Shown in pieces: positions 8,834 through 17,069 of a stretch of DNA of 64,000 nucleotides. The DNA lies in the NCBI RefSeq assembly GCF_900638305.1, contig NZ_LR134506.1, forward strand, positions 868,001 to 932,000, read 5' to 3'. The position numbers and the translations under genes are program-made. Position 1 is the stretch's first letter. Each line of letters opens with the position of its first letter. The DNA comes from Porphyromonas cangingivalis. Lineage in GTDB: Bacteria; Bacteroidota; Bacteroidia; Bacteroidales; Porphyromonadaceae. A model generated the notes under the pieces. That model searched no databases and was not told where the DNA came from. It was given only the letters and a program-made list of their open reading frames with translations.

Positions 8834-9463
8834 TTAGTGATTGCTCAAGTAGTCAGATACACTTTCGTGCGTCCCCTTCATGGCATCTTTACCTTGGCTC
8901 CAGTTTGCAGGACAAACTTCCCCAAACTCTTCGAAGTGACGGAGAGAGTCTACCATACGAAGAGCCTCATCCACATTACGTCCGAGTGGAAGGTCATTGA
9001 TCAAAAGGTGACGAACGATACCTTGCTTGTCTATCAAGAAGAGACCTCTGTAAGAGACAGGGTCACCTACGCATACGAGGTTACCATTTTCATCATAATC
9101 TTCTTCAGAAGCAAGGACTCCGTAGTTTGTAGAGATAGTCTTTGAGAAGTCTGAAACGATAGGATATTCTACACCCTTGATACCACCTTGGTTGCGCTCT
9201 TGATTCAACCATGCAAAGTGGGAGAAGTGAGAGTCCACAGAACAACCCACAAGCTGTACATCTCTCTTTTCGAACTCAGCCAACTTTTCTTGGAAAGCGT
9301 GCAACTCAGTAGGGCAAACGAATGTAAAGTCCATAGGATAAAAGAAAAGGACAACATACTTCTTACCGATAAATTGCTCGAGGTTGAAGTTTTCAATGAA
9401 TTCGGAACCCTTAACTGCTGTAGCAGAGAAAGAAGGAGCCTTCTTACCAACTAATGTGTACAT
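8834..9463 (-). CDS. ahpC: Peroxiredoxin AhpC (typical 2-Cys)
   Basis: A 209-residue peroxiredoxin that reduces hydrogen peroxide and organic peroxides in the cytoplasm. The peroxidatic cysteine is in DFTFVCPTE (about residue 50) and the resolving cysteine in GEVCPANW (about residue 170); the C-terminal tail YLSNH follows. No ahpF reductase gene is adjacent, so electrons must come from a reductase encoded elsewhere. The gene is monocistronic and faces rpmH across two strong terminators. The 212-nt gap upstream holds only this promoter region and the sdaA promoter on the other strand; I see no clear OxyR site. Confidence 0.93.
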   Translation of the reverse strand: MYTLVGKKAPSFSATAVKGSEFIENFNLEQFIGKKYVVLFFYPMDFTFVCPTELHAFQEKLAEFEKRDVQLVGCSVDSHFSHFAWLNQERNQGGIKGVEYPIVSDFSKTISTNYGVLASEEDYDENGNLVCVGDPVSYRGLFLIDKQGIVRHLLINDLPLGRNVDEALRMVDSLRHFEEFGEVCPANWSQGKDAMKGTHESVSDYLSNH

Positions 9464-9590
9464 AATTTTTTAATTGTTTATTTGTGATTTAACGCGTTTT
9501 GTTTTTCTACACTGTTTATACAACAAGCCTACATATAGTTTTGTTGCGACAGAGCTATCACAAACAGAGAATTTCAATAAATTTCAAGTC

Positions 9591-9623
9591 TTGGACAACT
9601 TTCGGACCAAATAACTATCTTTG
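9591..9623 (+). promoter_or_regulatory. sdaA promoter
   Basis: TTGG (9591-9594), a 21-nt spacer, then TATCTTTG (9616-9623), 52 nt before the sdaA ATG. Confidence 0.6.
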
Positions 9624-9675
9624 TAACACAAACTACTCATAACACTACACCTCATAATATATTGAAGGCTACAGA

Positions 9676-10881
9676 ATGGAGTCGATCCGTCAGATATACA
9701 AAATAGGCAATGGACCATCCAGCAGCCACACCATGGGTCCCAAAAGGGCTGCGGAGCTATTTGTCCAACGCCAAAAATCAATCCCAACATCTTACAAGGT
9801 TACACTATATGGAGCTCTGGCTGCAACAGGCAAAGGACACCTCACCGATGTCGCGATCTTGGGTGTCCTTGCTCCCCTCGCTCCCACCGAAATAGTATGG
9901 GAGCCCAAAATGGTGCTTCCTTTTCACACCAACGGGATGAAGTTTCAGGGCTTGGACACTGACAAAAATATAGTCGAAGAATGGATTGTGTACAGTGTAG
10001 GGGGAGGCTCCCTCGCAAACCCCGAATTTGATGAGCGGAAGGCTCAACAAGTCTATCCTCACCATCTCATGGCGGACATCATGGACTTTTGCTACAAAAA
10101 CCATGTCAACTATTGGGAGTATGTAGAAATGCATGAGGGGGTAGAGATATGGGACTATCTCGCAGAGGTATGGAGGGTCATGAGAGCAGCCATCGAAAGA
10201 GGACTCGAAACGGAAGGAATACTGCCGGGAGGGCTAAACTTGAGGAGAAAAGCATCGGAATACATGATCCGATCAAAGGGCTACAAAGACAACATCAGTA
10301 CCCGCGGGATGGTCTATGCTTATGCCTTAGCCGTAGCAGAAGAGAACGCTGCAGGTGGGGTCGTTTCGACAGCTCCTACATGTGGATCCTCCGGTGTCGT
10401 ACCAGCAGTACTCTATCACCTTCAAAAGTCGAGAGACTTCCCGGACAGGCGGATATACAGAGCCTTGGCAACGGCAGGCATCTTTGGAAATGTGGCGAGA
10501 ACTAACGCCTCAGTATCCGGCGCAGAAGTGGGATGCCAAGGCGAAGTTGGCGTGGCTTGCTCTATGGCGGCAGCAGCGTCTTGCCAACTCTTCGGAGGTA
10601 GTATCCGTCAGATCGAGTATGCTGCAGAGATGGGGCTGGAACACCACCTCGGGCTTACTTGTGATCCAGTCTGTGGCCTTGTACAGATACCTTGTATCGA
10701 ACGTAACGCGTTTGCGGCAGCGAGAGCCTTGGATGCCAATACGTTCTCAACATTCTCAGACGGTTCGCACCGAGTATCATTCGATCAGGTTATTGACGTC
10801 ATGAGACAAACAGGACACGACCTGCCAAGTCTCTACAAGGAGACTTCCGAAGGCGGATTGGCGACACATAAATTCAACTGA
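9676..10881 (+). CDS. sdaA: L-serine ammonia-lyase, iron-sulfur, single chain
   Basis: A 401-residue single-chain L-serine dehydratase that converts serine to pyruvate and ammonia in the cytosol, using a 4Fe-4S cluster. The beta-domain motif IGNGPSSSHTMGPKRAAE is at the N-terminus. The alpha domain carries the cysteines and glycine-rich segments typical of the enzyme: APTCGSSGVVPAVL, GCQGEVGVACSMAAA and LTCDPVCGLVQIPCIERN. Length is slightly below the E. coli enzyme (about 454). Serine catabolism suits an amino-acid-fermenting anaerobe. ribH begins 33 nt downstream on the same strand with no visible promoter between, so read-through is possible. Confidence 0.93.
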   Translation: MESIRQIYKIGNGPSSSHTMGPKRAAELFVQRQKSIPTSYKVTLYGALAATGKGHLTDVAILGVLAPLAPTEIVWEPKMVLPFHTNGMKFQGLDTDKNIVEEWIVYSVGGGSLANPEFDERKAQQVYPHHLMADIMDFCYKNHVNYWEYVEMHEGVEIWDYLAEVWRVMRAAIERGLETEGILPGGLNLRRKASEYMIRSKGYKDNISTRGMVYAYALAVAEENAAGGVVSTAPTCGSSGVVPAVLYHLQKSRDFPDRRIYRALATAGIFGNVARTNASVSGAEVGCQGEVGVACSMAAAASCQLFGGSIRQIEYAAEMGLEHHLGLTCDPVCGLVQIPCIERNAFAAARALDANTFSTFSDGSHRVSFDQVIDVMRQTGHDLPSLYKETSEGGLATHKFN

Positions 10882-10914
10882 TAATTCATTACTTTTACTT
10901 CATATCAAGACATT

Positions 10915-11403
10915 ATGGCAACGATATACAAAAATCTCTCTGATCACGACCAAGAAACAATCCCTTCGGGAAAAGGGCACAAATTTGCGATCGTCGTATC
11001 TGAGTGGAATTCGAACGTAACCTTCTCGATGGCAGATGCTGCTGTACAGCAACTCAAGAGAAGCGGCGTAGAGGAGAATGACATTTCAGTACACTATGTT
11101 GCAGGAAGTTTTGAGCTGATCTACGCTTCGACTGCAATAGCGAAACACCCCACCCCTCCCAGTGCTATCATCGCCATAGGATGTATCGTACGTGGAGAGA
11201 CCCCGCACTTCGACTACATCTCTGAGGCCGTGGCTGTAAATATCGGGAAGCTTAATGTGGACTATAACACTCCCGTGATCCTTGGGGTACTGACCACAGA
11301 CACAATGCAACAAGCACTCGACAGATCCGGTGGGAAGCATGGCAACAAGGGAGATGAGGCTGCTGTCACAGCCCTAAAACTCGTTAAAGAATTTGCGTTA
11401 TAA
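10915..11403 (+). CDS. ribH: 6,7-dimethyl-8-ribityllumazine synthase
   Basis: A 162-residue lumazine synthase, the penultimate enzyme of riboflavin synthesis; it condenses the RibD pathway product with 3,4-dihydroxy-2-butanone 4-phosphate. Conserved parts are SEWNSNVTFSM near the N-terminus, the substrate segment YVAGSFELIY, the GCIVRGETPHFDYI motif and the C-terminal GNKGDEAAVTALKLV. Family members assemble into pentamers or 60-meric shells. Its partners ribD (4044) and ribBA (62807) are in the same window but not linked to it; ribE is not seen. Confidence 0.95.
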   Translation: MATIYKNLSDHDQETIPSGKGHKFAIVVSEWNSNVTFSMADAAVQQLKRSGVEENDISVHYVAGSFELIYASTAIAKHPTPPSAIIAIGCIVRGETPHFDYISEAVAVNIGKLNVDYNTPVILGVLTTDTMQQALDRSGGKHGNKGDEAAVTALKLVKEFAL

Positions 11404-11422
11404 ATTATTTATCCTAACTTTG
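11392..11422 (+). promoter_or_regulatory. tRNA-Tyr promoter
   Basis: TTTG (11392-11395), a 19-nt spacer, then TAACTTTG (11415-11422). This is a perfect consensus match whose -33 element lies inside the end of ribH. The tRNA starts about 49 nt downstream. Confidence 0.8.
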
Positions 11423-11470
11423 CAGGGAGTTTGAGAAAACTAAGTGCTTGACTTCTGTGGTCAAAGCAAT

Positions 11471-11553
11471 GGGCAGTTACCAGAGTGGCCAAATGGGGCT
11501 GACTGTAACTCAGCTGGCTTACGCCTTCGGTGGTTCGAATCCATCACTGCCCA
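11471..11553 (+). tRNA. tRNA-Tyr (GTA)
   Basis: Acceptor arms GGGCAGT/ACTGCCC pair fully, with discriminator A. The anticodon stem GCTGA/TCAGC encloses loop CTGTAAC, giving anticodon GTA. A long variable arm (class II tRNA) precedes the T arm GGTTCGAATCC. CCA is not encoded; the next base after A is C, then T. Confidence 0.95.
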
Positions 11554-11562
11554 CTTTTTAAA

Positions 11563-11622
11563 CTCTTTATGGCGACAACCTTCCTGTAAAGAGCTTCTTA
11601 GAAGTTGATGCGTGTATCAACT
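11563..11622 (+). other. Two short hairpins after tRNA-Tyr
   Basis: CTCTTTA/TAAAGAG (11563-11593) and AGTTGAT/ATCAACT (11603-11622) follow the tRNA. Neither has a clean T-run. They may end the tRNA transcript or belong to the long rho leader, which extends to 11884. The rest of that leader holds no gene I can support; a near -7 match, TATCTTTA, lies near 11740. Confidence 0.35.
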
Positions 11623-11884
11623 CTTATCTTCAATTTCATCTTAAAATAGTAATTTATTTTTCACCAGAGGGTGTTTGTCGTCCGTGTGACGCAGTGGTTT
11701 GAGGTAACTCCCGGAAAGAGTCTCGTACCTCCCTATGTATTATCTTTATTGGGATTATACGATACTATCTTCACGTGTATCCAAACATTGTGGTCATGGT
11801 TCATTCACTTGCTGCACATCATTCGATTAGTCTTCAGATTAGTCCGATTGTTGGGACAGTCCCCTCGTTATTTAGCCGAAATCT

Positions 11885-13909
11885 ATGGCACAGACTTATA
11901 ATATTTTGGAGCTTAATGCCATGTCTCAGGAGGAGCTTATAAAGATCGCTAAAGAGCTTGGCATCAAATCTCCGGAAAAACAGCAGCCAAACCTGCTTGT
12001 CTACAGTATACTCGATGAACAAGCAGTATTGATTGCCAACAAAATCAAAGAGAAAACTCCCGAAAAGAAGCAAAAGGCAAAAACGCCTGAAAAGTCTACC
12101 AAGGCCCAAAAAGAAGAAAAAGCGGAAGTAAAGACTGAAAAAAACAATTCCAAATCTCAAAAAACGACTTCTCCCGCTCCCAAGACTCAATCAGAAGACA
12201 AGACTGATGTGCCACAAGCAACAACCGAGCTTGCGGAAGAGACCGATCTAAAGAAAAAAAGAGGTCGCCCCAAGAAACAAAAAGAAACTGCTCCACCGGC
12301 AAAACCTATTCAAAAAACAGCCGAAGGTAGCCAGCAAAAGGAAGAAAAGCCAGAAGAGTCCAAATCGAATAAAACCGACGAGCAACCCCAAATGGTATTC
12401 GTCCACAAGGACATCATCCCTGATACGCCGATCTCTTCCCCAACTGTAGAAGAGGAAAAGTCGGAAGAACCACAAGAGAAGACTCCTCAAGAGCCTAAAC
12501 AAGAGGAGAAACGCCCACTGGTATTTGTAAACAAAAACGCAAGTAGTTCGTCTGTCCTTGATCAGATGATGGACATCATAGCCCCTACATCACAAAACGA
12601 GCAAAAGAATACTCAGACGAAGCAGCGTCCACAGAATAAAGAGGCTAAGCAATCTTCTCCTCAGCCACAACAAGCTCCACAGGTTCAGAAACAACAGGTA
12701 AAAGAAGCACCTGCCAATAGCCAATCCAACAACACAAAGCAGCAACAACAAAACGCTCCACAAGATAAGTATTATGACTTTGGGGACGCGCTCAGAATGG
12801 TTGGTGTGCTTGAGATAATGCCCGATGGCTATGGCTTCATCCGTTCAAGCGACTACAATTATCTCACATCTCCGGATGATGTATATGTATCTCAGTCACA
12901 GATCAAGAACTTGGGTCTTAAGACCGGTGATTACATCGAAGCCATCATAAGAGCACCAAAAGAAAAAGAAAAATACTTCCCTATGCACAAGGTCGTCAAG
13001 CTTAACGGCTGCGAACCTGAACGTGTCAGGGACAGAGTGCCTTTCGATCACCTCACCCCCCTATTTCCTAACGAAAAGTTCAAGTTGGAAGCACCTTCAT
13101 GCGATAAAGTCTTCGACAAAGTCGGTGTTCGTATCGTTGATTTATTCTCACCTATCGGTAAGGGACAAAGAGGGCTTATCGTGGCTCAACCCAAGACAGG
13201 TAAGACAATGTTGCTTAAGGACATCGCGAATGCTATTGCTCACAATCATCCCGAAGTCTACATGATCATCCTGCTCATCGATGAGCGTCCTGAGGAAGTG
13301 ACAGACATGGCAAGTAGCGTGAATGCAGAAGTCATTGCTTCGACATTTGACGAACCGGCCGAACAGCATGTAAAGATTGCTGATATTGTCCTCAACAAAG
13401 CCAAAAGGCTTGTTGAGTGCGGGCACGATGTTGTCATCCTACTTGACTCGATCACTCGACTTGCACGTGCATACAACACGGTTCAGCCGGCTTCAGGAAA
13501 AGTACTTTCGGGTGGTGTCGATGCAAATGCACTCCAAAAACCAAAAAGATTTTTTGGAGCTGCACGAAACATCGAAAATGGTGGTAGCTTGACCATCCTT
13601 GCAACAGCACTTATCGATACCGGATCAAAAATGGATGAAGTCATCTTCGAAGAGTTTAAAGGAACCGGAAATATGGAACTCCAGCTCGATCGTAAGCTCT
13701 CCAACAAACGCATCTATCCTGCCGTCGACATCATGGCATCCAGCACAAGACGAGACGATCTGCTCCAAGACTCCAATACCCTCAACCGTATGTGGGTACT
13801 CCGTCGCACACTTGCAGAGATGAACTCGGTAGAGGCGATGGAAGAGGTCAAGAAGCGAATGGAGACAACTGTCGACAACATCGAATTCTTATACTCAATG
13901 AATGATTAA
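11885..13909 (+). CDS. rho: Transcription termination factor Rho with long disordered insert
   Basis: A 674-residue Rho, against about 420 in E. coli. Residues 1-50 match the N-terminal Rho domain ([20 protein letters not shown]). Residues about 55-295 are a low-complexity region rich in Lys, Glu, Gln, Pro, Ser and Asn, interrupted by two copies of a short hydrophobic motif (MVFVHKD and LVFVNKN). The RNA-binding cold-shock-like domain starts near 296 ([18 protein letters not shown]). The RecA-type ATPase follows with Walker [15 protein letters not shown], Walker [16 protein letters not shown] and the R-loop region [16 protein letters not shown]. It unwinds RNA-DNA hybrids to end transcription. 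Large insert domains are known in Bacteroidetes Rho, and in Bacteroides thetaiotaomicron the insert supports phase separation. The 330-nt leader before the ATG is unusually long and may be regulatory. Confidence 0.95.
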   Translation: MAQTYNILELNAMSQEELIKIAKELGIKSPEKQQPNLLVYSILDEQAVLIANKIKEKTPEKKQKAKTPEKSTKAQKEEKAEVKTEKNNSKSQKTTSPAPKTQSEDKTDVPQATTELAEETDLKKKRGRPKKQKETAPPAKPIQKTAEGSQQKEEKPEESKSNKTDEQPQMVFVHKDIIPDTPISSPTVEEEKSEEPQEKTPQEPKQEEKRPLVFVNKNASSSSVLDQMMDIIAPTSQNEQKNTQTKQRPQNKEAKQSSPQPQQAPQVQKQQVKEAPANSQSNNTKQQQQNAPQDKYYDFGDALRMVGVLEIMPDGYGFIRSSDYNYLTSPDDVYVSQSQIKNLGLKTGDYIEAIIRAPKEKEKYFPMHKVVKLNGCEPERVRDRVPFDHLTPLFPNEKFKLEAPSCDKVFDKVGVRIVDLFSPIGKGQRGLIVAQPKTGKTMLLKDIANAIAHNHPEVYMIILLIDERPEEVTDMASSVNAEVIASTFDEPAEQHVKIADIVLNKAKRLVECGHDVVILLDSITRLARAYNTVQPASGKVLSGGVDANALQKPKRFFGAARNIENGGSLTILATALIDTGSKMDEVIFEEFKGTGNMELQLDRKLSNKRIYPAVDIMASSTRRDDLLQDSNTLNRMWVLRRTLAEMNSVEAMEEVKKRMETTVDNIEFLYSMND

Positions 13910-13915
13910 GAGGTC

Positions 13916-14635
13916 ATGAACATCCACTTAACATCAAAAAATAATGGTCACATCCTTCAATGGGTGATGACCATTATTTTTTTGTTTTCAGTTGCAAGGG
14001 TCGATGCTCAGAGCAGTCAAGTCGACCTTCAAGTCATGATGGAGCACTATGGACTGATCGACATCCAAAGCATTGACTCCACGATCATGGTTGATCTGAA
14101 ATATGCTACGACAGACAACTTCATGAGGAAAAACATGTATGGGTCTCTCCACAAAGCCTACATCCTTCCCCATATGGCCGAAAAGCTAAAGAAAGCCAAC
14201 AGTCTCCTCAAAGCCTTGAGCAAGGATAGCCTTTGCCTCATCATTTATGATGCCGCTCGTCCCCAAAGCGTACAGAAGGATATGTACGACCAAGTCAAGG
14301 ATACCCCTCAAAAGGTCTATGTCGCACGTCCGGACAAAGGAGGACGTCACAACTTTGGGGTAGCGGTGGATCTTTCGATTTGGGACAAGAGGACCAATAA
14401 GCCCATGGATATGGGCACCCCATTCGACCACTTCGGTGAAGCTGCTCATGTGGACAAAGATGCTCTACTTATCCAAAAAGGGCTACTGAAGAAAGAGCAC
14501 ATACAAAACCGTCAACTCCTTATCAGCATCATGAGGCAAGTGGGGCTTCGTCCCTACCGAAGAGAGTGGTGGCACTATGAGGAACCAATGTCTATTTCCG
14601 AAGTGAGACAACGATTCAAGCTATTAGACTTTTAA
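13916..14635 (+). CDS. D-alanyl-D-alanine dipeptidase (VanX/DdpX-like, M15D), secreted
   Basis: A 239-residue exported zinc dipeptidase. An N-terminal signal peptide (about residues 13-32, ending VARVDA) precedes the M15D domain. The family motifs are present: the substrate-binding Arg in YDAARPQSV, zinc ligands in GRHNFGVAVDLS (His and Asp of SxHxxGxAxD) and the catalytic EWWHYE (Glu base and third zinc His). The leading Ser of the SxH motif is replaced by Gly. It should cleave D-Ala-D-Ala or other D,D-dipeptides, here probably in the periplasm for wall-peptide salvage rather than vancomycin resistance, because no vanA/vanH genes are near. It begins 6 nt after the rho stop codon, so it probably shares the rho transcript. 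Confidence 0.88.
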   Translation: MNIHLTSKNNGHILQWVMTIIFLFSVARVDAQSSQVDLQVMMEHYGLIDIQSIDSTIMVDLKYATTDNFMRKNMYGSLHKAYILPHMAEKLKKANSLLKALSKDSLCLIIYDAARPQSVQKDMYDQVKDTPQKVYVARPDKGGRHNFGVAVDLSIWDKRTNKPMDMGTPFDHFGEAAHVDKDALLIQKGLLKKEHIQNRQLLISIMRQVGLRPYRREWWHYEEPMSISEVRQRFKLLDF

Positions 14636-14647
14636 CCAACGATCTCA

Positions 14648-14698
14648 ATAAAAGACAAAGCCCTGTAAGGATTAACCTTACAGGGCTTTGTCTTTTAT
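14648..14698. terminator. Strong bidirectional terminator
   Basis: A perfect 23-bp stem with core AAGCCCTGTAAGG/CCTTACAGGGCTT and an ATTAA loop, with A-run and T-run ends. It separates the convergent dipeptidase and carbonic anhydrase genes. Confidence 0.9.
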
Positions 14699-14707
14699 CT
14701 GTTTGTT

Positions 14708-15229
14708 TTACTCTTGTGGTGGGAACCACGATGCATACATCTGATAGTTGTCTGCGATGCGCTTGTTCATCGTACGAGCTTGTTCGGGATCGACCATCTT
14801 TACAAACTTTGCAGGCACACCGGCATACAGAGCCCCGGCAGGGATCTCAGTACCCGAAAGCACCACACTTCCCGCAGCCACTATCGCCCCTGCTCCCACG
14901 ACGGCATTGTCCATGATGATGGCTCCCATGCCTATGAGTGCTCCCTCCTCGACCTTTGCACCATGGATGATGGCGTTATGTCCGATGGAGACATTGTCTT
15001 CGAGGATGGACACCGACTTCTGATAGAGCGTGTGTATGACTGCCCCATCTTGCACATTCACATTCTTTCCGATGCGGATGCTGTTCACATCACCACGCAC
15101 CACCGCAGAGAACCACACACTACTCCCCTCACCGATTACCACATCGCCCACGACGACGGCATTCGCAGCAAGGAAGCACGACGAATGGATCTCCGGAGTA
15201 AAGCCTCTTACTGTCTGTATGATTGCCAT
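14708..15229 (-). CDS. Gamma-carbonic anhydrase family protein (left-handed beta-helix)
   Basis: A 173-residue hexapeptide-repeat protein related to YrdA/PaaY and gamma-carbonic anhydrases. Repeats such as VVGDVVIGEGSSVWFSAVVR and VGAGAIVAAGSVV form the beta-helix. Metal-ligand histidines are visible in QDGAVIHTLYQ, SIGHNAIIHGAKV. Such proteins form trimers with zinc or iron sites between subunits; whether this one hydrates CO2 or is an acyl- or metal-handling relative cannot be decided here. It lies 11 nt after the aminopeptidase P gene on the same strand, so it is probably co-transcribed. Confidence 0.85.
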   Translation of the reverse strand: MAIIQTVRGFTPEIHSSCFLAANAVVVGDVVIGEGSSVWFSAVVRGDVNSIRIGKNVNVQDGAVIHTLYQKSVSILEDNVSIGHNAIIHGAKVEEGALIGMGAIIMDNAVVGAGAIVAAGSVVLSGTEIPAGALYAGVPAKFVKMVDPEQARTMNKRIADNYQMYASWFPPQE

Positions 15230-15239
15230 TGGGTTCGCT

Positions 15240-17033
15240 TTACTTTGTTAGAGGCAAAGTCTTGTTGCGCAACCACGCAGCCTCTTCAGCAGAGAGGAGA
15301 GGAGACAACTCCCTATACACCCTTTCCTGATAGTCATTGTACCACTTGATTTGAGGTGCCGACATCATCGATGGCTCCACCAAAGTATTATCGAGATAGC
15401 AAAGGGTCAAGGTCTCGAAAGCATAGAATGTGCCATCTATCGTCTCGTTATAAGGGATCGTACGCACAAGATTTTCGATGCGGATACCATACTCGTTGGC
15501 GAGATAGTAACCGGGTTCATTCGAAGTCACCATACCGGGACGAAGTGTTGTTGGATTTTCGTCCATACGGATATTCTGAGGTCCTTCATGCACGTTGAGG
15601 AAGTGCCCCACACCATGCCCTGTGCCATGACCATAGTTCTGGCAGTTGTCCCAAAGCGCCTTACGAGCAAGGATGTCGAGCTGAGAGCCCCTCGTGCCTT
15701 GAGGATAGATCGCTGTGGCGATATCGATATGTCCCATGAGGACACGAGTATAATCTTCTTTTTGTCTCTTTGTAGGATTACCATCGAGGGAGATCGTACG
15801 AGTGATGTCTGTCGTACCATCATTGTACTGGCCACCCGAGTCGAGGAGCAACATCCCCTTACGCTCGACCTTGTAAGCCGTAGGATGCTCCGCACGATAG
15901 TGCACGATGGCCCCATGACCGTTGTAACCTGCAATCGTTGCAAAGCTGTCGGAGACATAGTAGTCACCCTTTGCACGGAACGATGCAAGGACTTCACCGA
16001 TCTCGACCTCGTCAGGAGTACGACCTTCGTCAAGCTCCTTTTCGAGCCAAATGAAGAAGCGGGTAAGTGCCACACCATCGCGTTTCATGGCAGCCTGATA
16101 ACCACGATACTCGGCTTCATTCTTACAAGCCTTGAGCAGAGTGATCGGTGACAACTGGCTGATCACGGTACAGTGTGCAGGGACTGCCGATGCGAGAGCA
16201 AAGTTGGTACGAGCAGGATCGAGGACTAAGATCGACTTCTCACAGAGAGCAGGCACATCGTTGTATATCTCTGCATAAGGCTTAATGACCACGCCACTGC
16301 CTTCGAGATGAGCCTTGACTTCCGGAGTGATCTTCTCAGGGAATGTGTAAAATCTCACCTCATTACGAGTGATCATACCATAAGCAATTCCCACGGGGTT
16401 GTAGTCCACATCCGTACCACGCACGTTGAAGAGCCAAGCGATCTCATCCAACATCGTGATGATCATCGTGTTTGCACCGGCATCATCAAGAGCCTTACGC
16501 ACATCAGCCACCTTGTCCTGGACACTACGACCGGCATACTCCAGAGGTTGGATGAAGAAGGGGTGCATGGGTATCTGAGGCAAAGATGTACGCACCTCGG
16601 CGATGAGATCTTGATCTGTCACGACCTCTATACCTGCGACAGTTAGTTCTCTCTTGTAGCTGTTGGCCTCATTGACAGAGATCGCTCTACCGAAAAATCC
16701 GACTTTCTTGATACCACCCTCTTTTCTCAAAAACTGAGGGATCGAAGGGGTCTCAGGCAAACCCATCTTGAAGAGTTCGATGGTCGTACCTTCGAGTTGC
16801 TCTGCCCCTTGAAGGAAGTAACGAGAGTCTGTCCACAAACCTGCACGGTCAAGTGTCACGACGACCGTACCTGCCGAACCGTTGAAGCCGGAGATCCACT
16901 CTCTATCCTTCCAACACTCGGGGACATACTCACTCAAGTGACAGTCCGAACTCGGGATAATGTATGCATGGATATCTGTCGCTTTCATCTTCTCCCTCAG
17001 GGAAGTCAGCCTTGCTTTGATTTCTGTAGTCAT
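15240..17033 (-). CDS. Aminopeptidase P family protein (Xaa-Pro aminopeptidase, M24B)
   Basis: A 597-residue Xaa-Pro aminopeptidase of the long three-domain type. Two creatinase-like N-terminal domains (about 1-305) precede the catalytic domain with metal ligands in LLLDSGGQYNDGTTDITRT, GHGTGHGVGHFLNVHEGP, MVTSNEPGYYL and YGIRIENL, and a C-terminal extension like that of eukaryotic APP1. It releases N-terminal residues preceding proline, a step needed for complete use of peptides in the cytoplasm. No signal peptide is present. It is followed at 11 nt by the carbonic anhydrase gene and preceded by the DUF4301 gene at 36 nt, suggesting a three-gene minus-strand operon. Confidence 0.92.
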   Translation of the reverse strand: MTTEIKARLTSLREKMKATDIHAYIIPSSDCHLSEYVPECWKDREWISGFNGSAGTVVVTLDRAGLWTDSRYFLQGAEQLEGTTIELFKMGLPETPSIPQFLRKEGGIKKVGFFGRAISVNEANSYKRELTVAGIEVVTDQDLIAEVRTSLPQIPMHPFFIQPLEYAGRSVQDKVADVRKALDDAGANTMIITMLDEIAWLFNVRGTDVDYNPVGIAYGMITRNEVRFYTFPEKITPEVKAHLEGSGVVIKPYAEIYNDVPALCEKSILVLDPARTNFALASAVPAHCTVISQLSPITLLKACKNEAEYRGYQAAMKRDGVALTRFFIWLEKELDEGRTPDEVEIGEVLASFRAKGDYYVSDSFATIAGYNGHGAIVHYRAEHPTAYKVERKGMLLLDSGGQYNDGTTDITRTISLDGNPTKRQKEDYTRVLMGHIDIATAIYPQGTRGSQLDILARKALWDNCQNYGHGTGHGVGHFLNVHEGPQNIRMDENPTTLRPGMVTSNEPGYYLANEYGIRIENLVRTIPYNETIDGTFYAFETLTLCYLDNTLVEPSMMSAPQIKWYNDYQERVYRELSPLLSAEEAAWLRNKTLPLTK

Positions 17034-17069
17034 AGGTTATTTGTTTTTTATTGAATATTTGTTGATTTG

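Noticed and set aside
9464-9675. OxyR or PerR site upstream of ahpC
   Set aside because: No convincing tetranucleotide-spaced or palindromic operator could be seen.
11671-11901. Small hydrophobic frame just upstream of rho
   Set aside because: It overlaps the rho start, has no conserved motif or good start context, and lies in a region that reads better as a leader.
14338-14635. Vancomycin-resistance gene cluster around the VanX-like dipeptidase
   Set aside because: No vanH, vanA or vanRS genes are near; a signal peptide and the rho linkage point to general wall-peptide salvage.
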